Part shown: in pieces, positions 35,371 through 46,954 of the stretch
How the letters are laid out: every line of letters begins with the position of its first letter
How positions within the stretch are numbered: position 1 is the first letter of the stretch
Made by a program: the position numbers and the translations under genes
NCBI RefSeq assembly: GCF_040802235.1
Contig: NC_133166.1
Coordinates: 117,752,991-117,816,990, forward strand
Reading direction: 5' to 3'
From: Manis javanica
Lineage: Eukaryota; Chordata; Mammalia; Pholidota; Manidae
DNA length: 64,000 bases
The notes under the pieces: model-generated
What the model was told of the DNA's origin: nothing
Seen by the model: only the letters and a program-made list of their open reading frames with translations
Database searches by the model: none

Positions 35371-37285
35371 GGTGCTACAGGACCTTCTTCCCTATGTTGG
35401 ATCAAGGACCTGGTCTTAGGCCAGGGCAGGATGGGGCAGGATGGGGCAGGGAGGGTCAAGTACTGCGATAGGTGAGCCACTGCCCGAGGGTCTTCCCAGG
35501 GGGGAAACACTGAGCAGCTGGATCTACTGGGTCCTGTGGGCCCCTGTGCTGCAGGGCCCCTGGCTCGGGTGAGTAGGACTGTAACGGGCAGACCTGGCTA
35601 CTGGAAGTAGGGGGCTAGGAGAAGTAAACTGCCCCTGCACATAGCCCAGCATATTTGCTATCAGCTTTGCCATAGGAGGCCTTGTCATGTCCATGGAGAA
35701 CAGAACTGCTCCAAAGCCCCATTTACAGATGAGGAGACTAAGGCCCAGGGACCCAGGAGGATTGTTCAGGACAGTTCAAGGTTACCCCACAAAGTAACAG
35801 CCAGGCTTCCAGGCAGTTCTCAGTCTCCTGACCCTTGGATTGTGGACCCAGGCCAAAAAAGCACTCCATAAAGGTGACTCTCAGGCCAGGTTATAAGGCA
35901 CATCATTGGTGTGGGAGCCTCAAAGCCTAAAGCAAAGGAAATCTAGAGAGGTTAATCCCACTGTATAGGGTAATGGCTGTCAAGTGGGGGTCAAAGCTCA
36001 AATCAGGAACGGAACAAGCACTTCACACTTGTCCCTTGTTCCGAGCACAGGTCCTACCCGCCATGGCCCCTCACCACACTGTCTTAGACGAGGCACTTAT
36101 TCTCAGTGTCCTCTTCTCTGAAAGGGGAATGAGCCCTGGAGGAAGAGTTGAGAGGATGAGACAGACCATAAGGAAAGCCCCTCGGTGTCTCTCTCATCAG
36201 CGTTACCGCAGGACAAGGCTGCTCAAAGGTAAAAGCCAGAAACCAAGTCTAGCTTCAGACCCATACCTTTCCCTACACCCCCAACTTGGGCTTTAAAGAG
36301 TCTAGAGTTCCATCCCCCAACCCTGGGAGAAGAAACAGGGTATAGAGAAGGGGGGTTCAGGGAGCAAGTCTGGGTGGGGGAGGGTGTGCAATCCAGGAAG
36401 GCCTCTCAGAGGTGGGATCTGCGCCCTGCAAGCCTCTGAAACAAGACTCCAGCAGATCCAGCTGACAGAAGGAGGAGGAAATGGCTTGAGCCCTATGGGA
36501 GAGGGTGGCAGGACAGGGCATCCGTCCACCCTAAACACCCTCCCGCCCCGAGGGAGTCCTTCTTGGCCCCAGAAACAAGGGCTGTTTCGGTGCCTGAACA
36601 GGAAGTAGGGAAAGAATGAGGCGGCTTTGTGAGTACCTCCTCCTCTCTCTACCAGGTTGGAGCAGGCCTAGAGAAGGGGCACCAGTTAGGGGTCCCTCTC
36701 CTCCCGCCTGCCCCTGCCAGCCCCCTGTATTCCCCTCCTATCACTTTAGCACTGTCTTCAGGCAATCGAGGGAATAGCCCTGCCAAGAAACGGTGCTTAG
36801 AGCCTGCCTGGCCTGCCTCCTTGCGAACAGGACCTCAGGACAGATGATAGAGTCGATGGCTCCTGCCCCCACACCTCGGCAGGAGCCCAAGGCCCCAGAA
36901 GGATCGGCTCCCTTGGCTACTGCTGCTGTCAACCTGCAGAGGCAAGCCCTGCCCCTCTCCGTTTGCCAACCTCACCAGACAGCTAGATGGAAGAGGGCAG
37001 ACTGGGCATGTAGGGACAACCCCACCACCTCTGGGTGCCTCCTCCAGGCCTTTTGAAATCCTCAGTTTCATTTCTTAGAGCCTGGCTCTGATTTTACAGA
37101 ACTGATGTTGATCCAGCTGGACATTCAGACAGGTACCAGCTCACCTTTACAGCACGAAAGGCTTTTGAACGCCAGGTGCCCCATACCAGCCTCGGGCTCT
37201 AAAGCGTTTGAGGGGATGTGTTTATTCTCAGCATGTTTGGTAACACACACAAACCACGTAACTCCAGGCATCAAACCATCACACA
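35371..37285. other. Intergenic stretch after CHRM1
   Basis: No gene seen. It contains MIR pieces (antisense at about 35690-35845 with 'ccatttacagatgaggagac'; possible further pieces at 35930-36180). The rest is unassigned. Several 60-125-codon frames on both strands are unsupported. Confidence 0.5.
35690..35845 (-). repeat. MIR SINE, antisense
   Basis: Reverse MIR: 'ccatttacagatgaggagac', 'aggcccagggacccaggagg', 'acagccaggcttccaggcag'. Confidence 0.75.
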
Positions 37286-37289
37286 AAAG

Positions 37290-38204
37290 AGGCCAGAAAA
37301 CTACTGTCACTCTTCCCTCCAGCCCTGTGTTCCCCTGCCCAGCAGTTACTCTCCCTCTGGGCATCCTGGCCTGGCTAGTCCACTGTTCACCCAGAGCTCA
37401 ACCCAGAGATCCAGGAATCGTCTTAGCCCCCTCCTTGTCTTCACTCCTCAAACGCAGTCAGTCTACCCTCCTGAATAGTTGACAAATACACAGTGTTCTC
37501 CATCCCCATGGTTACTATCCTCGTCTGAAACACTAGAATAGCCCTTAATCCGGGGGTTAGCAAACTTTTTTTAAAGGGCCAGACAGTAAATACTTCAGGT
37601 TCTGTGGGCCAAGAGGCAACATGAAGGATATTACATAGGTACTTAATGTCTTATATTACCTTGTATCACAACTCTTCAACCCTGCCATTGTAGGCAAAGC
37701 AGCCATAAACAATACATAAGTGAATGAACATGGCTGTGTCCAATAAAACTTTGAATTGCACTAAGACTTGAATGTCATATGACTTTGACATGTCACAAAA
37801 TATTCTTCTTTTGATTTGTTTTTCAGTGTTTAAAAATGCAAAACCCATTCTTAGCTCACAGTGGGCCCACCAGCTGTCATTTGCTAACCTCTACCTTAAT
37901 TGGTCCCATTCCTGTCCATTCGCCATTCTTTAGCCAAAGTGATTTCACCAAAACATAGATCTGATGCTGTCAGTCCCCTGCTAACTACTAGCCCATGGCC
38001 TGAGATAAAAATGCAGGCTGCTTAGCCTCCAGCAGCCTTCTATTCAGCCCTGCTTAAATAGTGTAGGTGACCTCTCACACCACCGATCCTAGTCCCACCC
38101 TCTGGAATTCTTGGGGTGCTCGCACAGGCCTCAAGTCCACTCCATGCTTTTAAATCCTCCAGTTCCTCTGCCTGGAATATTCTTGTCCTACTAACAGGAA
38201 AAGA
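37290..38204 (+). repeat. L2 LINE, 3' ORF2 region, split by a hAT insertion
   Basis: L2 in sense: 'agatccaggaatcgtcttag' and 'gcagtcagtctaccctcc' before 37542, then after the hAT element 'aacatagatctgatgctgtc', 'cccctgctaactactagccc' and 'ctctgcctggaatattcttg'. The two parts are consecutive in the L2 consensus, so the hAT element landed in a pre-existing L2. Confidence 0.75.
37551..37893 (+). mobile_element. Nonautonomous hAT DNA transposon with terminal repeats and target duplication
   Basis: A 343-bp element with ends CGGGGGTTAGCAAAC and ...TTTGCTAACCTCTA, which are inverted copies of each other. It is flanked by CCTTAATC (37543-37550) and CCTTAATT (37894-37901), an 8-bp duplication as hAT transposases make, with one mismatch. 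Internal phrases 'aaagggccagacagtaaata' and 'gtccaataaaactttg' mark the same family as the fragment at 30690-30785. No transposase coding. Confidence 0.85.
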
Positions 38205-38960
38205 ACTCTACTCACTAAATTTCTGACTCCAGATGTTTTGGGGGTGGTTTTTTTTCCACACCAACAAATTCTCCAATACCAGCTGGGTGTCCAAAAATTC
38301 AATTCTGATACTATCTAAATGGAGTTAATGTCAGACCCCACAGTTTAACAGCTCGGTGCCACAGGACTGCCCCCACTTCAGACACCAGTTGTAAGTAGTG
38401 GGTCCTGAGGTGGGTTACCCACGCTTCTGTCTGATTTGGCTACAACTTGAGGGTTCCCACAACCCCCTCCTCAGGTTCAATGCTTTGTTCACAGAGCCCA
38501 GGGAAAAACATTAACTGGTTATGTAAAGGATATGATAAAGGACGCAGATGAAGGGGCACACAGGACAGGGACAGGGAGGGTCCCACGCCTCGGAGCTTCT
38601 GTACCCATGGAGTTGGTGTGCATCACCCTCCCAGCCCATGGATGTGTTCACCAAACTGGAAGCTTCCGGAACCCCCTACTTTAGGGATTTTTGTGGCAGC
38701 TTCATCATGTAGGAATGATAAATTATAAACTCAGTTGCTAGCCCCTCTTACCTTTCTGGAGGATGAGGGGTGGGGCTAGAAAGTCCAAGCATCTAATGAT
38801 GGCCTGGTCTTTCTGATGACCACCCCCACCATGAAGCTATCCAGGAGCCACCAAGAGCCCCCTCATTAGAAGATACCCCTATCTGTCTCCCAGGAAATTC
38901 CAAGGGATTCAGGAGCTCTGTGTCAGGAACTGGGATCAGGGATCAAAGACCAAACACTGG
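38205..38960 (-). mobile_element. Ancient LTR (solo), antisense
   Basis: The + strand matches the reverse complement of the LTR at 39428-40854: shared blocks include 'gatggcctggtctttctgat', 'caggaaattccaagggattc' and 'aggagctctgtgtcagga'. It is diverged and carries no internal retroviral genes. It resembles an old ERVL-class mammalian LTR (MER21-like from memory; family name not verified). Likely shared by many placental mammals. Confidence 0.65.
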
Positions 38961-39014
38961 AACAGAAGATGCTCCTAACACCCTTATTACTCAGGAAATT
39001 ACAAAGCAAGCATT

Positions 39015-39290
39015 TGGGAGCCCCAGTGTGTGAACTTGAACAAATCACTCCATTATTCCAAGCCTCAGTTTCCTCATCTGTAAAAAGGATAATCATGCTG
39101 AGCTGTCACACATTGAACTTCCCTTCCCCAGCACCTGTGGCCTCCACCTTCCCTTTCTCTGCTCCTGTGCCTCTGCCCAGCCAAGCGCAGGGGGTGCACA
39201 CGTAGACCACGGCCCCTCAGGATCAGTAAAGTACCAGGGACATTGTCTGTGACATAGTAGACATTAAAGGATCATTATTATATTACATTT
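39015..39290 (+). repeat. MIR SINE with internal unrelated segment
   Basis: MIR core 'gcctcagtttcctcatctgt' at 39062-39082 and MIR 3' end 'gtctgtgacatagtagacat' at 39247-39266, separated by about 120 bp that do not match MIR. It may be one MIR with an insertion or two fragments. Confidence 0.6.
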
Positions 39291-39427
39291 TTGCTGTCTT
39301 GGGCAACTGGGAACCAGACAGGAAGCCCATCAGCTTCTCTGACTCCTGTTTTCTTCCCCTCTGACTGAGGACAAACTCTCTTTGTGACTCTTGAAAATCC
39401 CTCAGGATGGATGTTATTATCTCCATC

Positions 39428-40854
39428 TGTGACTTCCTAAGAAATAGATATTTGGTCTTTGTCCCCAGTTCCTAACACTGAGCTTCTAAACCCTTGGACT
39501 TCTAGAGGGAGAGAGAGAGCATCCTGTCCTTCACAATAGGCCCCTTACAACTACACCTGAGTTTATGGTAATGAGATGAGATTTTGCAGGGGAAGTGGGG
39601 GTGCTAGATAGCATCAGGATGGGCGCTGGTTGCCAGAGGAACCAACTGGGCGAATTGGGGGTTGGAACTTGCAGCCCCACCCCTGACCTGGGGGAAGGAA
39701 GAAGAGCTGCAGGTTAAGTCAATCACTAATGGCCAACGATTTAATTCATCATGCCTACATAATGGAACCTCCATAAAACTCCTGAATGATGGAGTTTGGG
39801 GTTCAGAGAGCTTCCAGGCTGGGGAACACAACAGGGTGATGGGAGGCTGTTGTGCGCCCACAGGGTGTGGAAACCCTGTGTGCACCTTTGCTCCCTCAAA
39901 CTTTGCCCCATTCGTCTCTTCCATCTGTCTGCTCCAGAATTGCATCCTTTGTAATAAACTGGCAACAGTAAGGCCCTTTCCTGAGTTCTGGGCATGGTCC
40001 TGGAGAACTCTCGAACCTGAGGAGAGCATTATGGGAACCCCCTGCATTTATTTATGGCCAGTCGGACAGTAGTACTGTTGTCAGGAAATCCAATCCAGGG
40101 GGATCTCCTGGCACTCCAGGTGGGACCTCAACCCAGGAAAGGGTTCGTGACTTTGACGGAGAAAGAATTCACAAGCAGGTCAAGCAGGTACAACCAAAGA
40201 GTAGTTGAATAAAGCAAAAGTACACACTCAAGGAGGGGGCTCAGGCTGGGTGGCCTTATAGCTGGAGTCTGAGCAGGGGGTGGAATATTCATCAGTGTTT
40301 TCTGGGAATAGGCAGGGGATTTCCAGGAAATAGGGTGGACTCCCTCTTTTTGTCCTTAAATGGTCTGCCTCCCAACTGTCAAGGGGGGGGGGGCCAAGCT
40401 GGTGCGATATTTCATATGCTAATGAGCATATAATGCACTTTGAGGTGAAGTCAGGGTCAATTTCTCATCCATGTTGGAAACAGTCTTGGCAGGTCTTTTA
40501 TCTATACCCTCACTCCCCACATCCTGCAAGAACAGTTTACACAGGATGTTTAGAATATAAACAAGCACCTAACCAAATGTAAAAACCGGCCAGCGGAAGT
40601 CCCCAGCCCCCTCCCTGCTCACGTCTGCTAATCTACCTGCTGTAACAGTACCTGTGACAACCTGGGACTTCCAACTGGCATCTCTAATGGAGGCAGTTTT
40701 ATGGGACTGGGCCCTTCCTTAGCTTGTGGGATCTGATGCTGACTCCAGGTAGATAGGGTCAGAACTGACCCACTCAGTGTCAGAATCAGAGAATCGGTTG
40801 GTGTGAGAAAAAAAACCCCACACATTTGATGTCAGAGGTATTGTAGTAAAAACA
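39428..40854 (+). mobile_element. Ancient LTR (solo), split by a younger solo LTR
   Basis: Starts TGTGA and ends near AACA. Blocks 'ggaacctccataaaactcct', 'gcatcctttgtaataaactg' (polyadenylation region) and, after the nested insertion, 'cttgtgggatctgatgctga' follow the order of the same family as 38205-38960 and 58983-59543. Excluding the insertion it is about 855 bp. No retroviral genes are attached. Old and diverged. Confidence 0.7.
40076..40647 (-). mobile_element. Solo LTR of a gammaretrovirus-like (ERV1) element, nested in the older LTR
   Basis: A 572-bp insertion with TG...CA ends (TGTTGTCAGG ... TGTAACA) flanked by GTAC at 40072-40075 and 40648-40651, a 4-bp duplication typical of ERV1. 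On the - strand a TATAAGG promoter-like site precedes a polyadenylation-type region (ttttgctttattc). No internal region is present, so it arose by recombination between LTRs. It is much younger than its host LTR. Confidence 0.85.
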
Positions 40855-40859
40855 GTTCA

Positions 40860-42130
40860 GATCATCTCAGAGATGAAGAAAGTGAGGTTAATAAGTTTCA
40901 ACAGGGGTAGAACAAGAAGTCCATCCCAAATGAGCCCCACGCCCAGGCTCTTCTCTTAGTCCCGGCTGCCACACAGGCTGGGGACTCATTCAACTTAGCA
41001 GTGTCAGTGTCATGGCCTCTTCAGCCATGGGGACCTCGCCCTGTACCCCACATCAGCTGCATCCGAAGGCCTCACCCGCTGCCTCGTGGGGAGTGTCACT
41101 CACTCTCACGCCTCACCCCATTCCAGTCCTCTTTCTCCCAGTCGGTCAGCCTCCTCCCCTGCCATCACTCTTGCCGCCATGAGAAACCTGAACTCTGCAC
41201 TCCTTCACCCACAACACAAGTATTCAGAGTCCCCCAGGCCCTGGCTTCCACTGCCAATCCACCACCCTGGAGCAGCCCCACCAGCCTTCTCCTCCGACCC
41301 TACACATGGGCTGTCAAGCGCTGCTAGGAAGTATTCCTGCTACTTCACAGATTGGCACCAGAACAAATGCAAGGTTCCTGACCTCAGCCAGGGTGCCCCC
41401 TGGTACTATCTGAGTGTCCCTATACTTGGCCTCGGGCAGCACCCAGGCCTTATTCCCTGAGGTGTTCTCACCTCTCACTTCTCTCCTGAACTCCCTGGGA
41501 GCAAACTGAAATGAGACAAGACTCCAACCCTTTGTTTAAGAAACCTTGCAGTCCCAGGGATTATTTTCGCTCTTGCACGTGGGAGAACAGGGATGTGCCA
41601 ATGCTCCCCTCTGGCTTAACAAAAAACCCGCAGGTATTTATACCTTCTACAAAACAGAGGTGTCGATTTAAATATTATTGCCAGGGCAACGCATTATTAA
41701 GGAAGACAAGCAATCAGAATTGGAAGCTTTTTAAAAGTTAAAGGTTACTTTCACAGGACAAAGCAACAGCCTCTTAAATTTGATTGTCTAAGAAGATTCC
41801 CTTGTTAGAAGTAACATTTGCAAGGATAGTTTTATGATGCAGAAAAGAATCTGCTTTTATTTCTGTGGCTTCTGAAGAAGACAGAACAGTTTCTTTTTAT
41901 CACGCTGAGGGTTTTGGGGTTTGGGGTTTTTGTTTTCTTTTAGTTTGGGTTGGGTTTTTTGGTCACCAGCAGTTAGAAGGACCTGGAGTTTTCAAAGCCA
42001 AGCGCTGAAATTCCATTAGCTAGCACCAAGAGCAGCAAAGGCACGTCTGACGTGGGTTGTTCATGCTGCTGGCACTCCATCCCCGTTTCCCTCAGACACT
42101 GGCCCGACCCTTCTCCCACGTCAGGGCTCG
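40860..42130. other. Intergenic stretch
   Basis: Includes an antisense MIR-like piece at about 40860-40950 and a C-rich segment at 41000-41470 that may be diverged L2. 41580-41960 is AT-rich, non-repetitive to my eye, and ends in a G/T-rich run (41907-41963). No gene recognised. Confidence 0.4.
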
Positions 42131-42134
42131 TCCA

Positions 42135-42258
42135 GCTTGACTGTGCACGAGTCACCTGTTCTAGAAAGCAGATTCAGATTCTGGCTCAGTAGATCTGGGG
42201 TGGGCCTGAGACTCTGCATTTCTAGCAGAGGCGCTGTGGCTGCTCCTGGTCCCCAGAC
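42135..42258 (-). repeat. MER20/MER5-like hAT fragment
   Basis: 'gcagattcagattctggctc', 'gtagatctggggtgggcctg' and 'agactctgcatttctagc' follow the layout of MER5/MER20-type nonautonomous hAT elements. Confidence 0.6.
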
Positions 42259-42569
42259 ACCGGATAGGGAGGTCCTGGATGTTTGCTCATACTCCCTCTC
42301 CTCTCCTCAAACCTCCAAATCCTGGGAGGCACCGATCCTCACTCTCAGCTGATAGCCTTGCTGGCTGTTTGACTGAGAAGAGAAAAGCCGTCCGTGGGTG
42401 GGATTCCGTGAGCTCCCACCTGACCTACCCACCAACTCTACACGCACATGTCAGCCCTCCGCCCCAGTCCCTGCAGGATTCCCAGCCTCTCTCCCAGCCT
42501 TAAGGCGTGCATCCAGCAGGACCCTGCTCCCTGAGTTTCCGTCTCTACTGAAGCAAGTAGGCCGTCATC

Positions 42570-44440
42570 CCTTCCCACCCTAAGGCAACAAAAGCCTTTC
42601 GGCCCCATCCTTCATCCCCCAGCCATTGCCTTGTTTTCTCTCTCCCTAAACAACTACACTGTCTACAGTGACGGACTCCAAATTCTCCCTAAACCCCTCC
42701 CCGGGGGCTTTTGCCCCAGCTTCAACCTAAACTGCTCTTGTCAAGGTCACCAAAGACCTCCATGCTGATAGACCCCATCCCAAACTTCTGCCCTCCGCTT
42801 TGGCCACCAGCAGCATCCGGCAGGACTGACCATTCCCTCCCCGCTTGCCCTCCACGGCCGCCCCCTCCCACCTACCTCACTGCCCCCTTCTCAGTCCCCT
42901 CATTCCTTCCTCCCTGAAGGGCTGGCGCTTACCCCTCGCTCCTCTTCTCTCCCCTCTTTACACTCACCCTCCTGGTCACCACCTGTCATCCAGTGCCTTT
43001 AAATGCCACCTATATGCACAACTCCCAGATTCACGTCTCCTGCCCAGCTCTTTGCATGAATGCCAGAGCAGCATGTCCAGCTAACATCCTGACATTTCCA
43101 CTTTGATGTCCAAGAGGCTGCAGAGTCAGAAACGGGCACCCCTCCAGTGCAGTTACGTTACCACGGTGTGTCACTTGGCAGTTGGACAGAGCCCTCTCCC
43201 CTTCCTGCCCGGACTTAAGACGGGCAGGGCACTGAAAGTGAACCGCATTCTGAATTTTGACATCACTCATACCTCACTGCCCGCAGCTGTGCCCAACTAC
43301 ATGCTCCCCGGCGGTAGGCTCCTGGGCTGTTCCAGTTCAAAGACGGCTGTGCTTCCCGCTGCTTGGCACTTGCTTCCTACCCACTTTCTAAGTGTAGCCC
43401 TGCCTCCTCCTGGAAGTTCCTGATGGCCTTTCAGTAAATTACTTTGCTGCCAACAAAACCAGGAACTCCAGCTGATACCACCTAGAAACTTGTACAAACT
43501 CCTCCCACCCTTAAAATTAGGGACATTCAAGTCCCTACCATGCCCTGGAAATGCTCTGGGGGACTACCAGAGGACCACCGTGACCTCCTCGCCACCACAC
43601 CGAAGACCACCAGGGACAGCTTTGCTCTGACACCTGCCTTGTCTTTCTTACTTGCCATCCCATCCCCACCCCCAGCGCGCCTTCTCTTCCGCCCTCCCTC
43701 CTTCTGGGTCACTCTTCCACTGTCTGTCGGTAAATATTGCCAGTCCTCAGGGCTCCAACCTCCCCCCTCTGCCCTCCTCACCCACACACTCACCGGGGCA
43801 TCATTCACACTCAGGGTGAACCCCTCTGCCCGCCGACCCCTCAGATAAGCTCTGACCCTCCCCTGCTGGAAACTTCCACCTGCAAGTCCGAGGACACCTG
43901 AGCCCGGCACATGTCCCTGGAGCCGACCGCCTTCCTGCCCACAGTGCTTCTCTTCCTGCCTCCCCTTCTCAGCTTGATGGCCCCAGCCTGCTCCCTGGTC
44001 ACCTAGGCCAGGAACTCAGAAGCCACCACACAGCCCCCTTCTCCTCCTTGGATCAAGTCCATCCCTCCTGGGTAATCATGAATTTCTGGAGTGTCTTCTC
44101 TGCAAACATCTCTCCAAGCCATTCCCCTGCACTCCAACCACACAGCCTCTGTCTCAACTTCCAAGTCTTCCTGGGCTGCTCCAACAGCCCCTGCATGGCT
44201 CCCTGCCCAAGTCCTGAGCACCTCCGTCTCCTCCACAGCAGCAGAGGCGGAGCAGGCTTTGTGGAGCTCAAACCTGACCATGCCTCTCATCCCCAGTGGT
44301 GTTGCAGCAGTGGCCCTGCCTATGAGGGCCAAGTTCCTTTCTTGTTCCCATCTAAGCTTGCTACACACAGTCTGGCATCCAATCCCAGACCTGCTGGAAT
44401 AGTACATCCAGGAGAAAACACAGGCATTTTATAATATTGA
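42570..44440 (+). repeat. L2 LINE, ORF2 remnant
   Basis: Long diverged L2 in sense orientation. Recognisable blocks in order include 'caaggtcaccaaagacctcc', 'aaatgccacctatatgcaca', 'ttccactttgatgtccaaga' and further C/T-rich ORF2 sequence to about 44400. It has no intact frame; the C-rich composition explains the many short open frames on both strands. Some internal parts (about 43350-43900) do not match clearly. Confidence 0.65.
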
Positions 44441-44474
44441 CCTCGGGCATAACTGAGCAAATGTGGGAAATGTT

Positions 44475-44625
44475 GATCTAGTCATTCCCAAACTGCTGTG
44501 AGAACTATTTCGGGCAGCTGGTGAAAAATAAGACCTGCAGGCTCACCCTTGGAGATTCCCTTTCAGTGGACTTCCAGAGGATTCCGCATAACCTGGGTGG
44601 GAACCGCTGACCTACACACAGGACG
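44475..44625 (-). repeat. MER20-like hAT fragment inside L2
   Basis: 'cattcccaaactgctgtgag', 'gctggtgaaaaataagacct' and 'gtgggaaccgctgac' fit the ends and core of a MER20-type element. It separates two L2 segments. Confidence 0.5.
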
Positions 44626-44629
44626 AAGT

Positions 44630-45070
44630 ACAGATGACTTGAGCATGGCTGTTAAAGCCCTTTGTGTTCCAGCCTCTGGTTGGCCCTCACCACGGTCCCC
44701 AACTGCCCAAAACCATGCTGTCTATAGTCCTCACACTCACCACGGTGTTTCAACTGAGTGACTACACATAACGACCCCTCTACCAGGCAGCACTGCCCTC
44801 CAAGTGGGTCATGTGAACACCTGCTGGTGCCTCAGCTCAAATGAAGGCTCCAGAAGCTTCCCCACCCTCTGCTGGGTTAAATACTTCCTCTGTAGCCCAC
44901 AGGGCCTGCTTCATCACCACCCCCAGCCTTTACTCAGCACAGCAATCATTCACACATCTCTTCCACTTCCAGTCAGGGAAGCCAGAATGGGGGGTGGGAT
45001 TTCAGCCCTTTTCTGCCCCCATACTTAGCACATTGACTGGTCCTAGGAAAATGACTCAGATGTCAGTCCC
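44630..45070 (+). repeat. L2 LINE 3' end
   Basis: L2 3' part in sense: 'ctggttggccctcacc', 'gtgcctcagctcaaatgaag', 'ggctccagaagcttccccac' and a final 'catacttagcacattgactg'. Probably the continuation of the copy above. Confidence 0.6.
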
Positions 45071-45274
45071 CTCCCCAACCCAAGGGCAGGTATTTGGCTA
45101 GGGACCCTGTGGAAAGACCAAATCCAGTGGCATGGGGGCGCCTGATCACCGTGCCACTACCTGGGGTCAAATGGCAATTCCAGTGCTGGGTCCAAGAGCG
45201 TCCCTTTACCTCTGAGCCCTCAGCCTCTTCTGTAAACAAGGTGTCCAGAGTCCTCACAGGTGTTATCACAGTGA

Positions 45275-45622
45275 CTTAAAAAATGGTGAAACCTCAGTGA
45301 ACCTATTATCTCACTTAAAAGTGCCCTTGACCACCCTCCCTTAACATAGAGAACTAGTGGCTGCCACAGGGTAGGTTGGGGAATAGGCCAAATAGGTGAA
45401 GGGGATAGAATTACTAACTTCCCATTATGAAATGAGTCATGGAGATGAACGTGCAGTGTAAGGAATATAGTCAGTAATACTGCAGTAACCGTGTGCGGTG
45501 GCAAATGGTAACTGCAGTTTCCGTGGTGAGCATTTCACTATGTGCATAACTGGTGAATAACTGTGTTGTACACCTGAAATTAACAGAATATTGTATGTCA
45601 GCTACACTTCATTAAAAAAAAT
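45275..45622 (+). repeat. L1 3' UTR (L1MA-type)
   Basis: Old L1 3' end in sense: 'taaggaatatagtcagtaat', 'gttgtacacctgaaattaac', 'tgtatgtcagctacacttca' and an A-rich tail. An antisense L2 3' end ('gaacccactagggattgg') follows at about 45628-45760. Confidence 0.8.
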
Positions 45623-46309
45623 TTCTTACAAGACAGTTTCTACTCTCAAAGAACCCACTAGGGATTGGAGATTAATAAATAATTACAACACATGGAAAGT
45701 ACAACAGAAAGGAACACAGAGCATAGTGTGAGGAACAGGTAACCTGTTCTCAATCGTTAACATAAATTAGAGCAACATAAAAATGCCCTGACCCCTTAAG
45801 AGATGGCCTCCAGTGCTTAGAATTCCAAGCACTCGTTCCTCTGGAGACCGGAAACGTGAGAGAGCAGAGGGTCTTGTTCGCCCTGAAGCCAGGAAGTTGA
45901 AGGAACAGCCACTCAAAAAACGTTAAGTGAATGAACAGCAGAGGCTGTGCGGCTGCCTGCTCTCAGCCTACCCCTGCTTCTAGTGGCTCGTGCCGTGAGC
46001 TCAGAGGCAGTCTGGCCACCTTGCTCATCCGTGGTGACAGAAGTGACAGTCCCTCCTCCACAGGGTGGCAGAAGCTGAGACACTTCAGTGACTGCATCTG
46101 GCTGTTTCCTTCTTTGGCGTGAGAGTGAGGGAGGCCCCCATGATACAGTTCTGGAAGATTCCAGGGGGCCTGCAAGTTCATGTTCTCACCTGTCCCCTCC
46201 AGCACAGAGGTCAGGGTACTGCCCGGGCCCCACACAGCACCACTGGAAATTTGAATGTCACTTAATTTTTGGTTTAATCATTTTCTATTTTAAAAACAAA
46301 TATGGATAG

Positions 46310-46460
46310 TCTCGGCTTGACATGATAAAAAAGTTCCTAGTGGTGATGGTGGCACAACAGCGTGAATGTACTTAATGCTGCTCAATTGTACACCTAGAAA
46401 TTGGTAATATGGTCAATTCTATTATGTGCATTTTATATATATATTTTTTTAATGAAGGTC
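46310..46460 (+). repeat. L1 3' end (L1MB-type)
   Basis: 'ggtgatggtggcacaacagc', 'gtgaatgtacttaatgctgc' and 'aattgtacacctagaaattg' match the terminal region of older L1 subfamilies. 45770-46300 and 46461-46950 hold no recognised gene. Confidence 0.75.
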
Positions 46461-46954
46461 CAGACTGAATTGCACAGCACAGTCATGAGGAGGCTCCATC
46501 TGTAGCAACACGATACAAATTGTTGGCCAGAGGAGACCGGGAGGCAAAGAGGGAAACAGGAAGGCTGGAGCTGGGACCTGGGGAAAGGCCCAAGGTAGAG
46601 TTGTGGGGAGCCTCAGGAAGAGAGACCTGAGTAAGACAAGGGCCAGAACAAGGAAGGGCTCTCGGGAGGTGGCCAACGTCCAGCCGTGGCTGCCGGGTGT
46701 GTCTTCTCAGGAACTGTGCTGGGAGGGCCTCAGAGCCCTGGGGCAGGTACAAGCCAAGGCAAACACCAGCGAGCAAACAAGAACCGGGCCCTTACTGGGG
46801 GCATCTAAGCTCTCCATCTGTCCCCTACACCAGGATACCCTTGGAAGCCAGGCCCAACCCAAGCCCCACCCCACAGGCACCAGCGCCCTTTTCTAGAAGC
46901 TAGGAGGGCCGAACTCAACCCAAGCCCACTGCCTCAAGGCTGACCTAGGAATCC

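Noticed and set aside
41907-41963. Telomere-like TTTGGGG words
   Set aside because: The units are irregular and not TTAGGG, so no interstitial telomere repeat can be claimed.
43527-44434. Frames of 102-134 codons on both strands around 43.5-44.4 kb
   Set aside because: They lie over a decayed, C-rich L2 and do not preserve its protein frame.
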